Positions 52,301 to 59,929 of a DNA stretch of 64,000 bases are shown here, piece by piece. Made by a program: the position numbers and the translations under genes. The DNA lies in the NCBI GenBank assembly GCA_000720805.1, contig JODI01000024.1:62001-126000 (forward strand), given 5' to 3'. Numbering within the stretch: the first letter of the stretch is position 1; every line of letters starts with the position of its first letter. A model generated the notes under the pieces. The model saw only the letters and a list, made by a program, of their open reading frames with translations. It did not search any database and was not told the DNA's origin. The DNA is from Streptomyces violaceoruber. GTDB taxonomy: Bacteria; Actinomycetota; Actinomycetes; Streptomycetales; Streptomycetaceae.

Positions 52301-53803
52301 CCGGAACTCCCCTGCGGCGAGGCCCGCCCGTTCGTCGATCAGGCCACCCACCCGGGCCAGGAACTCCCGGGTCCGGCCCCGGGCCGTGCGGGGCAGGGAG
52401 CGCAGAAGCAACTCCCGTACCCCGGGCCGGTATTCGTAGGTCCCCGCCGGTCCCGGGACGGCCTGGAGCATGCCGCTGAGGATCACCTCGGCCAGATGCT
52501 GCGGGCGCGGGTCGCGGTCCACCGTGCGCTGGACGAGGCGCATCACCGGGACGGACGGCACGGCCAGCGCGAGGTGGCCGGCGAGCCGGAACGCCTCCGG
52601 GGACGCCGTCGCCCGGAACCGCAGCACCAGGTCTTCCGGTCCCAGCTCGCTCACGTCGGGAGCCGGTTCGGCGGGGTGTGCGGGGAGGTCCGGCAGCCAG
52701 GCCGCCGCCCCCGGGATCCGGCCGCCGCCCGGATCGGCCAGCAGCGTGGCCCAGTGGGCGAGCCAGGGCGCGTCCGGCTCCAGGACGGGGAGGGGGACGG
52801 CGGCCGGGGGCGCGGGCGCGGTCTCCGGGTCGTACGGCGTGAAGGCGAGCGTGGCGGAGGGGGCCGCCGCGGCCGGAGGGGTGAGCAGTCCCGGCTCGGC
52901 GGGCAAGGCGGTGGTAGGCCACAGGTGTTCGGGGAGCGGCTGGACCACCGCCAGCGGCATCCGGGCCGCCCAGTGGCGCAGCGTGCCGTACCAGCGGGCG
53001 CCCGCCTCGCCAGGACGCCACTGCGGGCCCATGCAGTCGCTGACGACCAGGGTGACCGTACGGCCGTCGTCGAGGGCCGGGACCTGCCGGGCGCGGCCGT
53101 CGGGGCCGGCCGGGTGCAGGCTGACGGTGCGGAAGATGCCCGACTGGGCGAGGACGGTGTGCAGTTCGCGGATCAGGGGGCGCCACACCGGCATCGTGGG
53201 GCCGGTGTCGTGCACGAGGTTCAGCCGCAGCCAGCGGTCGGGGGCGGGACGCAGCACCGGGACCCACACCTCGGGGTGTGCGCCCAGCCGGGCGATCCGG
53301 TCGGCCGTCGCCCGCTCGTCCAGGACGCGGGCGCGCGGCGACGGCACCTTCCGCTTCAGGGGCCGCAGGGCGCGTTGCAGCGCCAGGGGGTGGGGCAGCA
53401 TCGGCGGCGCGGGCGCGAGGAGGCGTGCGCCGCCGCCGACGGTGCCGGGGGTCCGTGGCGCCGGGGTGGGCAGGAGCAGGGGGACACGGCCGTCGTGACC
53501 CGCGGCGTGGGACGGGTCCGGGGGCCGCCGGGGTGGTGCGGACTCCGGCCGGGGCGGCGGCGGGACGGCGGCGGCGTCCGGCGCCGGGGGTGTGGTCCCG
53601 GACTGTTCACCCGCAGCCTTCGGTCCTCCCTCCGTACGCTCCATCTGCTCTGCCAGCCACAGCAGTTCGGCCAGCTCGCGGGGCGTCGGTCCGTCGGATC
53701 CGGTCGCGGCGGCCAGGACGGCGGACAGCCGGGCGACGGGGGAGGCGTCAGCGGCCGCGGTGGAAGCGTCCGTCGTGAGAGCGTCCTCCGTCTCAGAAGC
53801 CAT
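49322..53803 (-). CDS. SAV_2336 N-terminal domain / pseudokinase / SARP-BTAD / HAD fusion protein
   Basis: This 1,493-aa multidomain protein is large and unusual. Residues 1-510 match the SAV_2336 N-terminal type: a Pro-rich linker at 70-130, then VWVPVLRPAPDRWLRLNLVHDTG and TLVVSDCMGPQWRPGEAG. Residues about 548-720 resemble a protein kinase (AGRYRLAERRGPGQRMWDAVD, YLVAEFVDGVTLREMA), but the HRD motif reads VRGQRDELG and DFG reads SRF, so it should be inactive. Residues about 760-925 are a SARP-like winged helix and BTAD domain (RFTLLGEVRVSRRG, then VDLFYGDPLDG). A region of unknown type follows (930-1250). The C-terminus (about 1260-1493) is HAD-like (LLGFDGPLTRLYS, VLVVTDVSE, VLIGSTVTE). 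The start overlaps the MoxR gene by 11 bases. It is probably the signal-integrating component of a MoxR-driven conflict system (inference). Confidence 0.82.
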   Translation of the reverse strand: MASETEDALTTDASTAAADASPVARLSAVLAAATGSDGPTPRELAELLWLAEQMERTEGGPKAAGEQSGTTPPAPDAAAVPPPPRPESAPPRRPPDPSHAAGHDGRVPLLLPTPAPRTPGTVGGGARLLAPAPPMLPHPLALQRALRPLKRKVPSPRARVLDERATADRIARLGAHPEVWVPVLRPAPDRWLRLNLVHDTGPTMPVWRPLIRELHTVLAQSGIFRTVSLHPAGPDGRARQVPALDDGRTVTLVVSDCMGPQWRPGEAGARWYGTLRHWAARMPLAVVQPLPEHLWPTTALPAEPGLLTPPAAAAPSATLAFTPYDPETAPAPPAAVPLPVLEPDAPWLAHWATLLADPGGGRIPGAAAWLPDLPAHPAEPAPDVSELGPEDLVLRFRATASPEAFRLAGHLALAVPSVPVMRLVQRTVDRDPRPQHLAEVILSGMLQAVPGPAGTYEYRPGVRELLLRSLPRTARGRTREFLARVGGLIDERAGLAAGEFRAEAGGTSGTGPVFATVSEETVRRLGGDEAEQLHRGEGERPGGVGPQRLVAGRYRLAERRGPGQRMWDAVDTRTGDHVIVHLFPKQAERHRERFLREAGALAEVDSPYVVRVRDFGVEGGKPYLVAEFVDGVTLREMAEGERPRLPFEIFARVAHQGVAGLEALHARGLVRGQRDELGLLLRPDGTVLISRFALGEESLGKDAQWDYREFDGMLQQLARRVPEPPPEYRRMVDRIADGDLPEPARFAAEEFAHVEPLAARRFTLLGEVRVSRRGSALPLPSRDGQALLCMLLLRHGRRLTYTELAEGLWDDPPGPAEVQHVIDTLADEVRRLVDPGTLVALFDGYALHAADQPIDVDLCEKLSHHEADQPPEHRRDRLQRAVDLFYGDPLDGVPGPAARAARTRLRALREELTLELAELNRREAARHAAFRPAILFETDDLGGRPEARISLEYAVHEFLSRGTRATHQHEVRVRDNGYVVLADSGTYLLPVLVAVLRGLPDVFGTLADPPPLKVTFWDGPTPPPEVAALQDRTPSDLLVVVPPALYDEFAGSSAALTTQRFQPLHGSGPHPAPPIAWYCLPTPTAPRPDDRDLVRGPLITHDLRTLGIPAPGRTAIVHTQPDGPLTLLNPAQPHGGRPPRATTYYEVDLTTQQSVHQVSLPSSGKGAFHAAVELSWHVEDPVAFVRGEVPRVSRALLDHVLATAGRVTRRHPLRRAGAAQRAVNSKLRSSWPVPGLSVACSVRLAPEGAPSPVPERPAPAPRPLSDILGETETVLLGFDGPLTRLYSARTAREAALELLAVVTEHRHPDDALEGRPLPTADGLGREVFVHPLDVLRTFARDPLGPLLRQRLDEIELRAVPDAPTTHNSPALVRTLHGAGRRVLVVTDVSEQAVRRYLEPYRLPLAGVHGRADDLGLLMPHPDCLRRALGSAASPAPTGVLIGSTVTELTAAQQAGLGFIGLARNPTVEQSLREAGCEITVPSLAPLLEAARSL

Positions 53804-54815
53804 CGCCGTCCGCCGTCGCGCTCAGGTACGGCATCAGCTGCTCGGCCAGCTCGTCGCGGGAGTCGGCGTCGAGGCCGGCGACCCCGGTGAGGTAGAGGGC
53901 GTTGAGCAGTTGGTCGGTGGCGAGTTCGCCGCCGCCCGCGCGCTCCAGGAAGCGGGTGATCAGGGCCTCGGCCTCACCGTCGGGGGTGCCGAGGTGGGCG
54001 CGGACGATGTCGGTGAGCCGGTCCCGGTCCGGGCGGCGCAGCTTGAGGCGGACGCAACGGCGCAGAAAGGCGGGCGGGAACTCGCGTTCGCCGTTGCTGG
54101 TCAGGACGACGAACGGGAAGGCGCGGCAGCGGACCCGGCCGCGGGAGAGGGTGACGGGGGTGTCCGTGCCGTCGGCGAGGACCTCGGCGCCGCCCTCGCC
54201 GGCCAGGTGGCGGGCCGCGCGGACCAGTTCGGGGATCTCGTACTGCCCCTCCTCGAGGACGTTCAGGAGGTCGTTGGGCAGGTCGAGGTCGCTCTTGTCG
54301 ATCTCGTCGACGAGGAGGGCGCGCGGACGGTCGTAGGGGAGCAGCGCCGTGCCGAGCGGGCCGAGACGGAGGTGGTCGGCCACGCCGCCCGATCCGGGGT
54401 GGTGGTTTCCCGGTCCGGGCCGGGCGGCGTACAGGCGGGACAGCGGGTCGTACTGGTAGAGGCCGTCGGCGAGGGTGCTGCGGCTGGTGATGTTCCAGCG
54501 CAGGACCGGGCCGAGTCGCAGCTCGCGCGCGACGGCGTACGCCAGGGACGACTTGCCGGTGCCGGGCGGGCCGGTGACCAGCAGCGGGCGGCGCAGGCAC
54601 AGGGCCGCGTTGACGAGCTGGACGCTCTCGGGCGTGGCGACGTACGTCCGCGCGCGGTGTGCGCGGTCCGGGGAGACGGCGGCCTCGTCGTCGGCGTCGG
54701 CGGGCGCCGGCAGCGCGGGACCGCCGTCGAAGGCCCGCCACGGGGGCGGTGCGGGCAGCTCGTCGATGCCGTCGTGCGGCTCGTTCCTGCCGGTGTAGAC
54801 GGACCAGTGCGCCAT
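53793..54815 (-). CDS. MoxR family AAA ATPase
   Basis: This 340-aa MoxR-type AAA+ ATPase has Walker A GPPGTGKSS (82-90), Walker B RALLVDEIDK (165-174), a sensor-1 asparagine in VLTSNGEREFPPAFLRRC and the arginine finger in FLRRCVRLKL. MoxR ATPases remodel partner proteins using ATP, usually together with a VWA or comparable adaptor. Here the partners are the trypsin/VMAP-C protein upstream and the SAV_2336 fusion downstream, which overlaps it by 11 bases. GGAGACCATCCC precedes the start. It has all residues needed for activity. Confidence 0.92.
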   Translation of the reverse strand: MAHWSVYTGRNEPHDGIDELPAPPPWRAFDGGPALPAPADADDEAAVSPDRAHRARTYVATPESVQLVNAALCLRRPLLVTGPPGTGKSSLAYAVARELRLGPVLRWNITSRSTLADGLYQYDPLSRLYAARPGPGNHHPGSGGVADHLRLGPLGTALLPYDRPRALLVDEIDKSDLDLPNDLLNVLEEGQYEIPELVRAARHLAGEGGAEVLADGTDTPVTLSRGRVRCRAFPFVVLTSNGEREFPPAFLRRCVRLKLRRPDRDRLTDIVRAHLGTPDGEAEALITRFLERAGGGELATDQLLNALYLTGVAGLDADSRDELAEQLMPYLSATADGDGF

Positions 54816-54888
54816 GGGATGGTCTCCGGGCTCCTTCTTGCTGGTGGGGGTGGTGTGCGGGGATCGGGGGGCTCGGTCCCGGGGCGGC

Positions 54889-56607
54889 TCACGTCACCGG
54901 GGAACGGACGTGGGCGGTGGTGTCGTGCGGGTCGGTGAAGCAGCGCGGGTCGTCCCACAGCAGCTGGATGTCGCGGGCCCAGTGGCCGTCCTCCGCGTCG
55001 GCCTCCTCGCGCAGGGTCAGGACGTGCCGGGGGAGTTCGGCCGGCGGCACGTGGGCGAGGCGGGCGTCCAGCTCGTCCAGGAACGACTTGCCGGTGCAGC
55101 CGGCGGCCGTACCCCCGCAGTCCGTCTTCTGGTCGGCCTGGCCGGCGCCGCAGCCGCTGCGCGACCATACGATCACGGGGGCCGGAGCGGTCAGCGAGGT
55201 GTGGAAGTGCGGGCGGGTGCGGGCCGTGGCCGGGGCAGCGCCGAAGCCGGCGAGGCAGGCGTCGAGCTTGCGCAGCAGCATCCGGAGCTGCCCGGGTTCC
55301 TCGGTACCGGCGCACTCGACGCGGTGCACCCGTACGCCCGGGGAGGAGTCGAGGCGCTTCCAGACGCGGGTCAGGACGTGCCGCGTGCTGGTCTTGCGGC
55401 GGGCGTGGTCGGTGACGACGAGCGGGTAGAGACAGCCGAGCGGAGTGGCGTCGTCAGGGGCGCTCTCCCAGCGGTCGACCGGCCAGTCGAGCCAGTCCCG
55501 GGGCAGCGCGAACGTGATCAACTCGTCCGCGCCGGGCGTCAGATAGCGGAACGCCTCCTCGATCCGGTCCTGGACATAGGCCCGCAGCCGGGCGTGCGGA
55601 ACCGTGTCCGAGTCGACCGGATGGCGACGCCCCGCGCTGTACGCGGACACCTCCACGCGGACCCGGTCGTCGCCGGCGCCGCTGTGGGCCAGTTCGACCA
55701 GGATGGGCGACCAGTCGGGGGCCTGCGGCTCCGCGGGCGCGGGAGACCGGAACAGGGCGTCCAGCCGGGCCTGCAGCCGGTCGGTGAAACGGGTGACCGT
55801 TCCGGCGGCGCCGGGGCCGTCGAGTTCGCACAGCACGAACAGCGCCGCCGACCGGAGCGAGTCGAAGCCCTCCTCGGGCGGCAGCGGGTCGAAACGGTCG
55901 GCGGCCGCCGTGTACAGCCGTACGGGGTCGCAGTCCAGGCCGGCCCGGACCGCCCGCTCCACCAGTTCGCGCAGCCGCGCCCGGTCGGCGGTGGCGTGGT
56001 CCGAGGTGGGGACCATGCCCTCCAGCTCGGGCCAGTACCGGACCATGACCTCGGTCGGCATCATCCGGCCGTTGCGTACGCCCGGGGCGCCCTCCGCCGT
56101 GACCATGCCGACGACCTCGCCGGTGTCGACGAGGGTGACCGCCGACCCGCTGAACCCGGGGGCGAGCGGCTGTCCGCCCGGCTGCCAGGCCTCCAGCTGG
56201 ATCCACTCCCGGTTGATCAACTGGGGTGCGGTGATGCGGTACTCGGCGAGCGTGCCCTCGTCGAAGCCGACGGGGAAGCCGTACACGACGAGCTTGCGGG
56301 GAGCCGTCACGCCATGGGCCGTGTCGACGGGGGCCAGCGCGGCCGGGGCGATCGGCATCTCCCGGTCCAGCTCCAGGACCGCCAGGTCCCCCGGGTCGGT
56401 GTCGCCGCCCGCCCAGCCGCCGTGGGCGACCACCCGGGCCGGGACGGCGGGCGAGCCGGGGCGCTCGGTGAACGTCACGGTCAGCCCCGCGCCCGCCCGC
56501 CGCACGACATGGGCGCAGGTCAGCACCTTGCTCGGGGAAACGAGGAAGCCTGCCCCGGCGACCTCGCCCCCGCACTCGATCCGGGCGTGCCATTCGGCGC
56601 TGTTCAT
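54889..56607 (-). CDS. Trypsin-like serine protease with VMAP-C domain
   Basis: This 572-aa intracellular protein (no signal peptide) starts with a trypsin-fold domain (1-190). The triad is His33 in VLTCAHVV, Asp74 in DPGDLAVLEL and Ser153 in LAPGFSGSAV. A helical middle part follows (about 195-290), with the region typical of effector-associated or VMAP-M modules. The C-terminal VMAP-C domain (vWA-MoxR-associated protein, about 300-560) reads ELITFALPRDWLDWPVDRWE, then LYPLVVTDHARRKTSTRHVL, with GHWARDIQLLWDDP near its end. It overlaps the trypco1 gene by ATGA and lies 73 bp before the MoxR gene. Such proteases are proposed to be activated by MoxR-dependent remodelling on a threat signal and to cleave a target protein. 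The target here is unknown. Confidence 0.87.
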   Translation of the reverse strand: MNSAEWHARIECGGEVAGAGFLVSPSKVLTCAHVVRRAGAGLTVTFTERPGSPAVPARVVAHGGWAGGDTDPGDLAVLELDREMPIAPAALAPVDTAHGVTAPRKLVVYGFPVGFDEGTLAEYRITAPQLINREWIQLEAWQPGGQPLAPGFSGSAVTLVDTGEVVGMVTAEGAPGVRNGRMMPTEVMVRYWPELEGMVPTSDHATADRARLRELVERAVRAGLDCDPVRLYTAAADRFDPLPPEEGFDSLRSAALFVLCELDGPGAAGTVTRFTDRLQARLDALFRSPAPAEPQAPDWSPILVELAHSGAGDDRVRVEVSAYSAGRRHPVDSDTVPHARLRAYVQDRIEEAFRYLTPGADELITFALPRDWLDWPVDRWESAPDDATPLGCLYPLVVTDHARRKTSTRHVLTRVWKRLDSSPGVRVHRVECAGTEEPGQLRMLLRKLDACLAGFGAAPATARTRPHFHTSLTAPAPVIVWSRSGCGAGQADQKTDCGGTAAGCTGKSFLDELDARLAHVPPAELPRHVLTLREEADAEDGHWARDIQLLWDDPRCFTDPHDTTAHVRSPVT

Positions 56608-57014
56608 GAGGACGGGCTGGGCTCCGGGACGGACGGGGACGGGTGGCTCACCGGTGGAGCAGTGGTTGCCTCCGCACCCGCCCCCGGCGCCTCAGCGGGC
56701 GCCGCTCCGGGCGACCAGGTCAGCTTCACCACCAGATGGCCTTCCGCCGTCCCCTTCGCGATGATCGCGCCGGTCTCGGCGGACAGCTTCACCCCGAACT
56801 CGATCTCGACCCCGTCCGGCCGCAGCGAGCCGTCCCGGAAGACGCGGAGCGCCGAGGACGCGGCCGCGCGCACCCCTTCCAGGGCGTCTTCGAAGGTGCG
56901 GGCCGCCTGGACCGTACCGTTCCGGGAGACCAGTCTGGAGCCCGACCGCTCCTCGACGGCCTCGACCGACACCACGGCACCTTCGTCGGTCCTGAACTCC
57001 ACCAAGCGTTCCAC
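56604..57014 (-). CDS. Trypsin-co-occurring domain 1 (trypco1, CU044_2847 family) protein
   Basis: This small protein (136 aa from GTG 57014) reads VERLVEFRTDEGAVVSVEAVE, then TFEDALEGVRAAASSALRVF and VEIEFGVKLSAETGAIIAKG with LVVKLTW. This is the trypco1/CU044_2847 domain, known mainly as a neighbour of trypsin-like effectors in conflict operons. The Pro/Ser-rich tail is disordered. An ATG at 57074 would add 20 residues but lacks a binding site; the domain begins at the GTG. The stop overlaps the protease start (ATGA). It may hold the protease inactive or recruit it; its biochemical role is not established. Confidence 0.83.
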   Translation of the reverse strand: MERLVEFRTDEGAVVSVEAVEERSGSRLVSRNGTVQAARTFEDALEGVRAAASSALRVFRDGSLRPDGVEIEFGVKLSAETGAIIAKGTAEGHLVVKLTWSPGAAPAEAPGAGAEATTAPPVSHPSPSVPEPSPSS

Positions 57015-57076
57015 GGCGCCCCCGTTGTCACGTCGCGCTTTTCTCACTGCTCTCGCAGCACTGAGCATCCCCATTG

Positions 57077-58432
57077 TTACGGACGGTACTCGCGGTTGTC
57101 GCGTGGGGCGTGCCGGATCAGGCCCAGTTCGGCCAAGTCCTGTGGGCGGATGCGGAGTTGGTCCGCCGTCGCGGCCACCTCCTCCGGTGGGCGCTTGAGG
57201 ATGGCCGCCGCCGCCTCGGGGGCGATGACCGAGAAGTAGCTGTCGGGGGTGGCCCAGGTGTTGCCGGGGGCGGCGAGGGCGAGGGCGCCGCCGGAGCCGC
57301 CCTCGCCGATCAGCAGGGTGGTGACCGGGGTGCGGGCGGCGGCCACCGCGCCGAAGACGTCCGCGATCGCCGCGCCCGCGCCCTGCCGTTCGGCCTCGGC
57401 GTCGTTGGCGGCGCCGGGGGTGTCCACCAGGGTCAGGACCGGGATGCCGAGGCGGTCCGCGAGGCGGATCAGACGGGCGGCGGTGCGGTAGCCGGCGGGG
57501 CGGGTCGCCGTGCCGGTCTGTGCGGCGTAGGCGACCGTGCGGCCCGCGTGCTCACCGAAGCCGCACAGCATGCCGTCGGGGTCGGTGCCGCCGCAGCGGT
57601 CGCCGCTGATCGGGAGGCGGTGGGTGAAGTACGTGTCCAGGTAGCGTTCGGCGCGCGGGCGTCGGGGGTCGCGGGCCCGTCGGACCGCGTCCCAGCCGGT
57701 GGCCGGGAGGTCCGTCGTGCCGAGGGAGGGCGGGGGCGGCGCGGGCTCGGTCGAGGTGCTCGTCAGGAGGCGCAGCCAGCGGGCCAGGGTCCGCCGCAGG
57801 TCCCGCGGTTCCACGACCGCGTCGGCCGCGCCCGCCGCCACCTGCGCCTCGGCCGTGTACGCCGCCGGGTCCGCGTCCGGCGGCCGGACCCGGGAGCCCG
57901 CGAAGCCGACCTGCGCCCCGGGCAGGGCGAGGACCACGTCGGCGCCCGCGCCCAGGGTGGCCCAGCCGCCACCCGTCGTCGGGTCCCGCAGGACCGCGAG
58001 CTGCGGCAGCCCCGCCTCCCTGGTCAGCGCCGACTGCCGGGCCACCCGCTGGAGTTGGGTCAGCGCGAGCATGCCCTCCTGCATGCGGCTGCCGCCGGTG
58101 GCGATCAACGGGACCACCGGGAGGCGGTGTTCACGGGCGTACGTGTACGCCGCCTCCAGGCGGTCCCCGGTGCGCTCGCCGAGCGAACCGCCGAGGAAGC
58201 CGAACTCGAAGGAGAGGAGGACGGCCGGGGTGCCCTCGACCCGCGCGGTGCCGCAGACAACGGACTCCCGCTCGCCGGTGCGTTCGGCGGCGCGGGCGCG
58301 GGCGGCGTCGTAGCCCCGCCAGGAGAGCGGGCCGTCGGCTCCGGATTCCCTTGCCGGGTGAGGGAGTTCCGTGAAGGTGGAGTCGTCGGCGACGGCGGCG
58401 ACGGTCTCGCGGGCGGTGGGGCGGTCAGTCAC
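57077..58432 (-). CDS. Fused carboxyltransferase (AccD/AccA or MdcD/MdcE-like)
   Basis: This 451-aa protein joins two crotonase-fold carboxyltransferase halves. The N-half (about 1-225) resembles AccD/MdcD (FEFGFLGGSLGERTGDRLEAA, then PLIATGGSRMQEGMLAL and GGGWATLGAGADVVLALPGAQVGF). The C-half (about 245-451) resembles AccA/MdcE (LTLVDTPGAANDAEAERQGAG, then LLIGEGGSGGALALAAPGN). The AccD zinc ribbon is absent, and no biotin carboxylase or carrier gene is present. Its start overlaps the malonyl-CoA synthetase stop by 8 bases, so it belongs to malonate metabolism. It may act as a malonyl-CoA/acetyl-CoA carboxyl- or decarboxylase, but that is inference. The conflict genes start close after its stop. 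Confidence 0.83.
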   Translation of the reverse strand: MTDRPTARETVAAVADDSTFTELPHPARESGADGPLSWRGYDAARARAAERTGERESVVCGTARVEGTPAVLLSFEFGFLGGSLGERTGDRLEAAYTYAREHRLPVVPLIATGGSRMQEGMLALTQLQRVARQSALTREAGLPQLAVLRDPTTGGGWATLGAGADVVLALPGAQVGFAGSRVRPPDADPAAYTAEAQVAAGAADAVVEPRDLRRTLARWLRLLTSTSTEPAPPPPSLGTTDLPATGWDAVRRARDPRRPRAERYLDTYFTHRLPISGDRCGGTDPDGMLCGFGEHAGRTVAYAAQTGTATRPAGYRTAARLIRLADRLGIPVLTLVDTPGAANDAEAERQGAGAAIADVFGAVAAARTPVTTLLIGEGGSGGALALAAPGNTWATPDSYFSVIAPEAAAAILKRPPEEVAATADQLRIRPQDLAELGLIRHAPRDNREYRP

Positions 58433-59873
58433 GGTTCAGCGCCCGCTTCATGATCTTTCCCATGTCGTTGCGGGGGAGGGCCGCCAGGTGGTGGACGACC
58501 CGGGGGCGCTTGTGCGGGGCGAGACGGCTCGCGACGTGGTCGGCCAACTCCTCGACCGTGGGCGGTGACGCGGGGTCCGCCGGCACGATCCACGCCACGA
58601 TCCGTTCGCCCAGATCGGGGTCCGGCTCACCGGTGACCGCGGCCTCCCGTACGCCCGGGTGCTCCAGCAGCGCGTTCTCGATCTCGCCCGCCCCGATCTT
58701 GTAACCCCCGCTCTTGATCAGGTCGGTGGCCTTGCGGCCGACGATGCGGACGTAACCGTCGGGGTCGCGCACCGCCATGTCCCCGGTGCGGAACCAGCCG
58801 TCGGCGGTGAAGGCGGTGGCCGTGGCGTCGGGGCGGTTGAGGTAGCCGGTGAACAGGTTCGGGCCGCGCACCTGGATCTCGCCCACCGTCTCGCCGTCGT
58901 ACGACGTGATCGGGGTGCCGTCCTCCTCCACGAGCCGCAGCTCCACGCCCGGCAGCGGGACGCCGACCGTGCCGGGGCGCGGCTCGCCGTCCGCGCGGAC
59001 GCTGGTGTTCATGAGCGTCTCCGTCATGCCGTACCGCTCGATGACGCGCTGCCCCGTCGCGCTCGTGATCCGCTCGTGGTCGTGCACCGGCAGCGCGGCC
59101 GAGCCGGAGACGAGCAGCCGTGCCCGGCTCAGCGCCTTGGCCAGCGCGGGATCGCCGGGGAGTGTCTCCGCGATGCGGTGGTACATCGTCGGGACGCCGA
59201 ACAGCATGGTCGCGCCGGCGTCCAGCTCGCGGGTCACGCCCTCGGTGCTGAACCGGCCCAGGTGGCGGACCGAGCCGCCGCGCCGCAGCGGGCCGAGGAT
59301 CCCGAGCACCAGGCCGTGCACGTGGAACAGGGGCAGGCCGTGCACGAGGACGTCGTCGCCGGTCCACTGCCAGGCGTCGGCGAGGGCGTCCAGGGTGGTG
59401 GCGACGGCCCGGCGGGGGATGACGGCGCCCTTGGGCGGACCGGTGGTGCCGGAGGTGTAGACGACGAGGGCGGGGTCGTCGTCGGACGCCTCAGGGGCCT
59501 CGGGGGCGGGCCCGGTGGCCCGCACGTCGACGTCGACGCGCGGCAGGTCCCGTACGGCGGAGGGCAGTTCGTCGCCCGGTGCGGCCAGCAGCAGGGCGGG
59601 CGCGCTGTCGGCCAGGATGTGTCCGAGCTCCTTCTCCCCGGACTTCGGGTTGAGCGGCACGGCGGCCACACCGGCCCGCAGCGCGGCCACGACGGCGACC
59701 GCCGTCTCCAGCGCGGGGGTCGCCCAGACGGCCACCCGGGCGTGACCGGCGAGCCGGTGGGCCAGGGCGTCGGCCGCGGCGGCGAGCTCCGCGTAGGTCA
59801 GGGAACGGTCGCCGAACCGCAGGGCGGGACGGTCGGTCCGGCCGTCGGTCAGGGCCGGGAAGAGAGAGGACAC
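58425..59873 (-). CDS. matB: Malonyl-CoA synthetase MatB
   Basis: This 482-aa member of the acyl-adenylate-forming family converts malonate, CoA and ATP to malonyl-CoA. The P-loop reads VVYTSGTTGPPKGAV, A4/A5 motifs include HGLPLFHVHGLVLGILGPL and ERYGMTETLMNTS, and the C-terminal lysine lies in PRNDMGKIMKRAL. The protein matches the pattern of S. coelicolor MatB (SCO2444), which has been characterised as accepting malonate and methylmalonate; the Arg in the acyl pocket region (VPTMYHRIAE, SGSAALP) is consistent. It overlaps the carboxyltransferase by 8 bases, and the malonate carrier lies 56 bp upstream. It supplies extender units for polyketide and fatty acid synthesis from external malonate. 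Confidence 0.92.
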   Translation of the reverse strand: MSSLFPALTDGRTDRPALRFGDRSLTYAELAAAADALAHRLAGHARVAVWATPALETAVAVVAALRAGVAAVPLNPKSGEKELGHILADSAPALLLAAPGDELPSAVRDLPRVDVDVRATGPAPEAPEASDDDPALVVYTSGTTGPPKGAVIPRRAVATTLDALADAWQWTGDDVLVHGLPLFHVHGLVLGILGPLRRGGSVRHLGRFSTEGVTRELDAGATMLFGVPTMYHRIAETLPGDPALAKALSRARLLVSGSAALPVHDHERITSATGQRVIERYGMTETLMNTSVRADGEPRPGTVGVPLPGVELRLVEEDGTPITSYDGETVGEIQVRGPNLFTGYLNRPDATATAFTADGWFRTGDMAVRDPDGYVRIVGRKATDLIKSGGYKIGAGEIENALLEHPGVREAAVTGEPDPDLGERIVAWIVPADPASPPTVEELADHVASRLAPHKRPRVVHHLAALPRNDMGKIMKRALNRD

Positions 59874-59929
59874 GCGTCGTACTCCTTAACTGTTCTGCGG
59901 GTGCTGGCCGGTGGGTGCCGTCGGTCGGC

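Noticed and set aside
50171..53890. 1,239-codon open frame on the plus strand opposite the SAV_2336 fusion
   Set aside because: It is a GC-skew shadow: no start with a binding site, no domain, and the minus-strand protein has clear motifs over the whole length.
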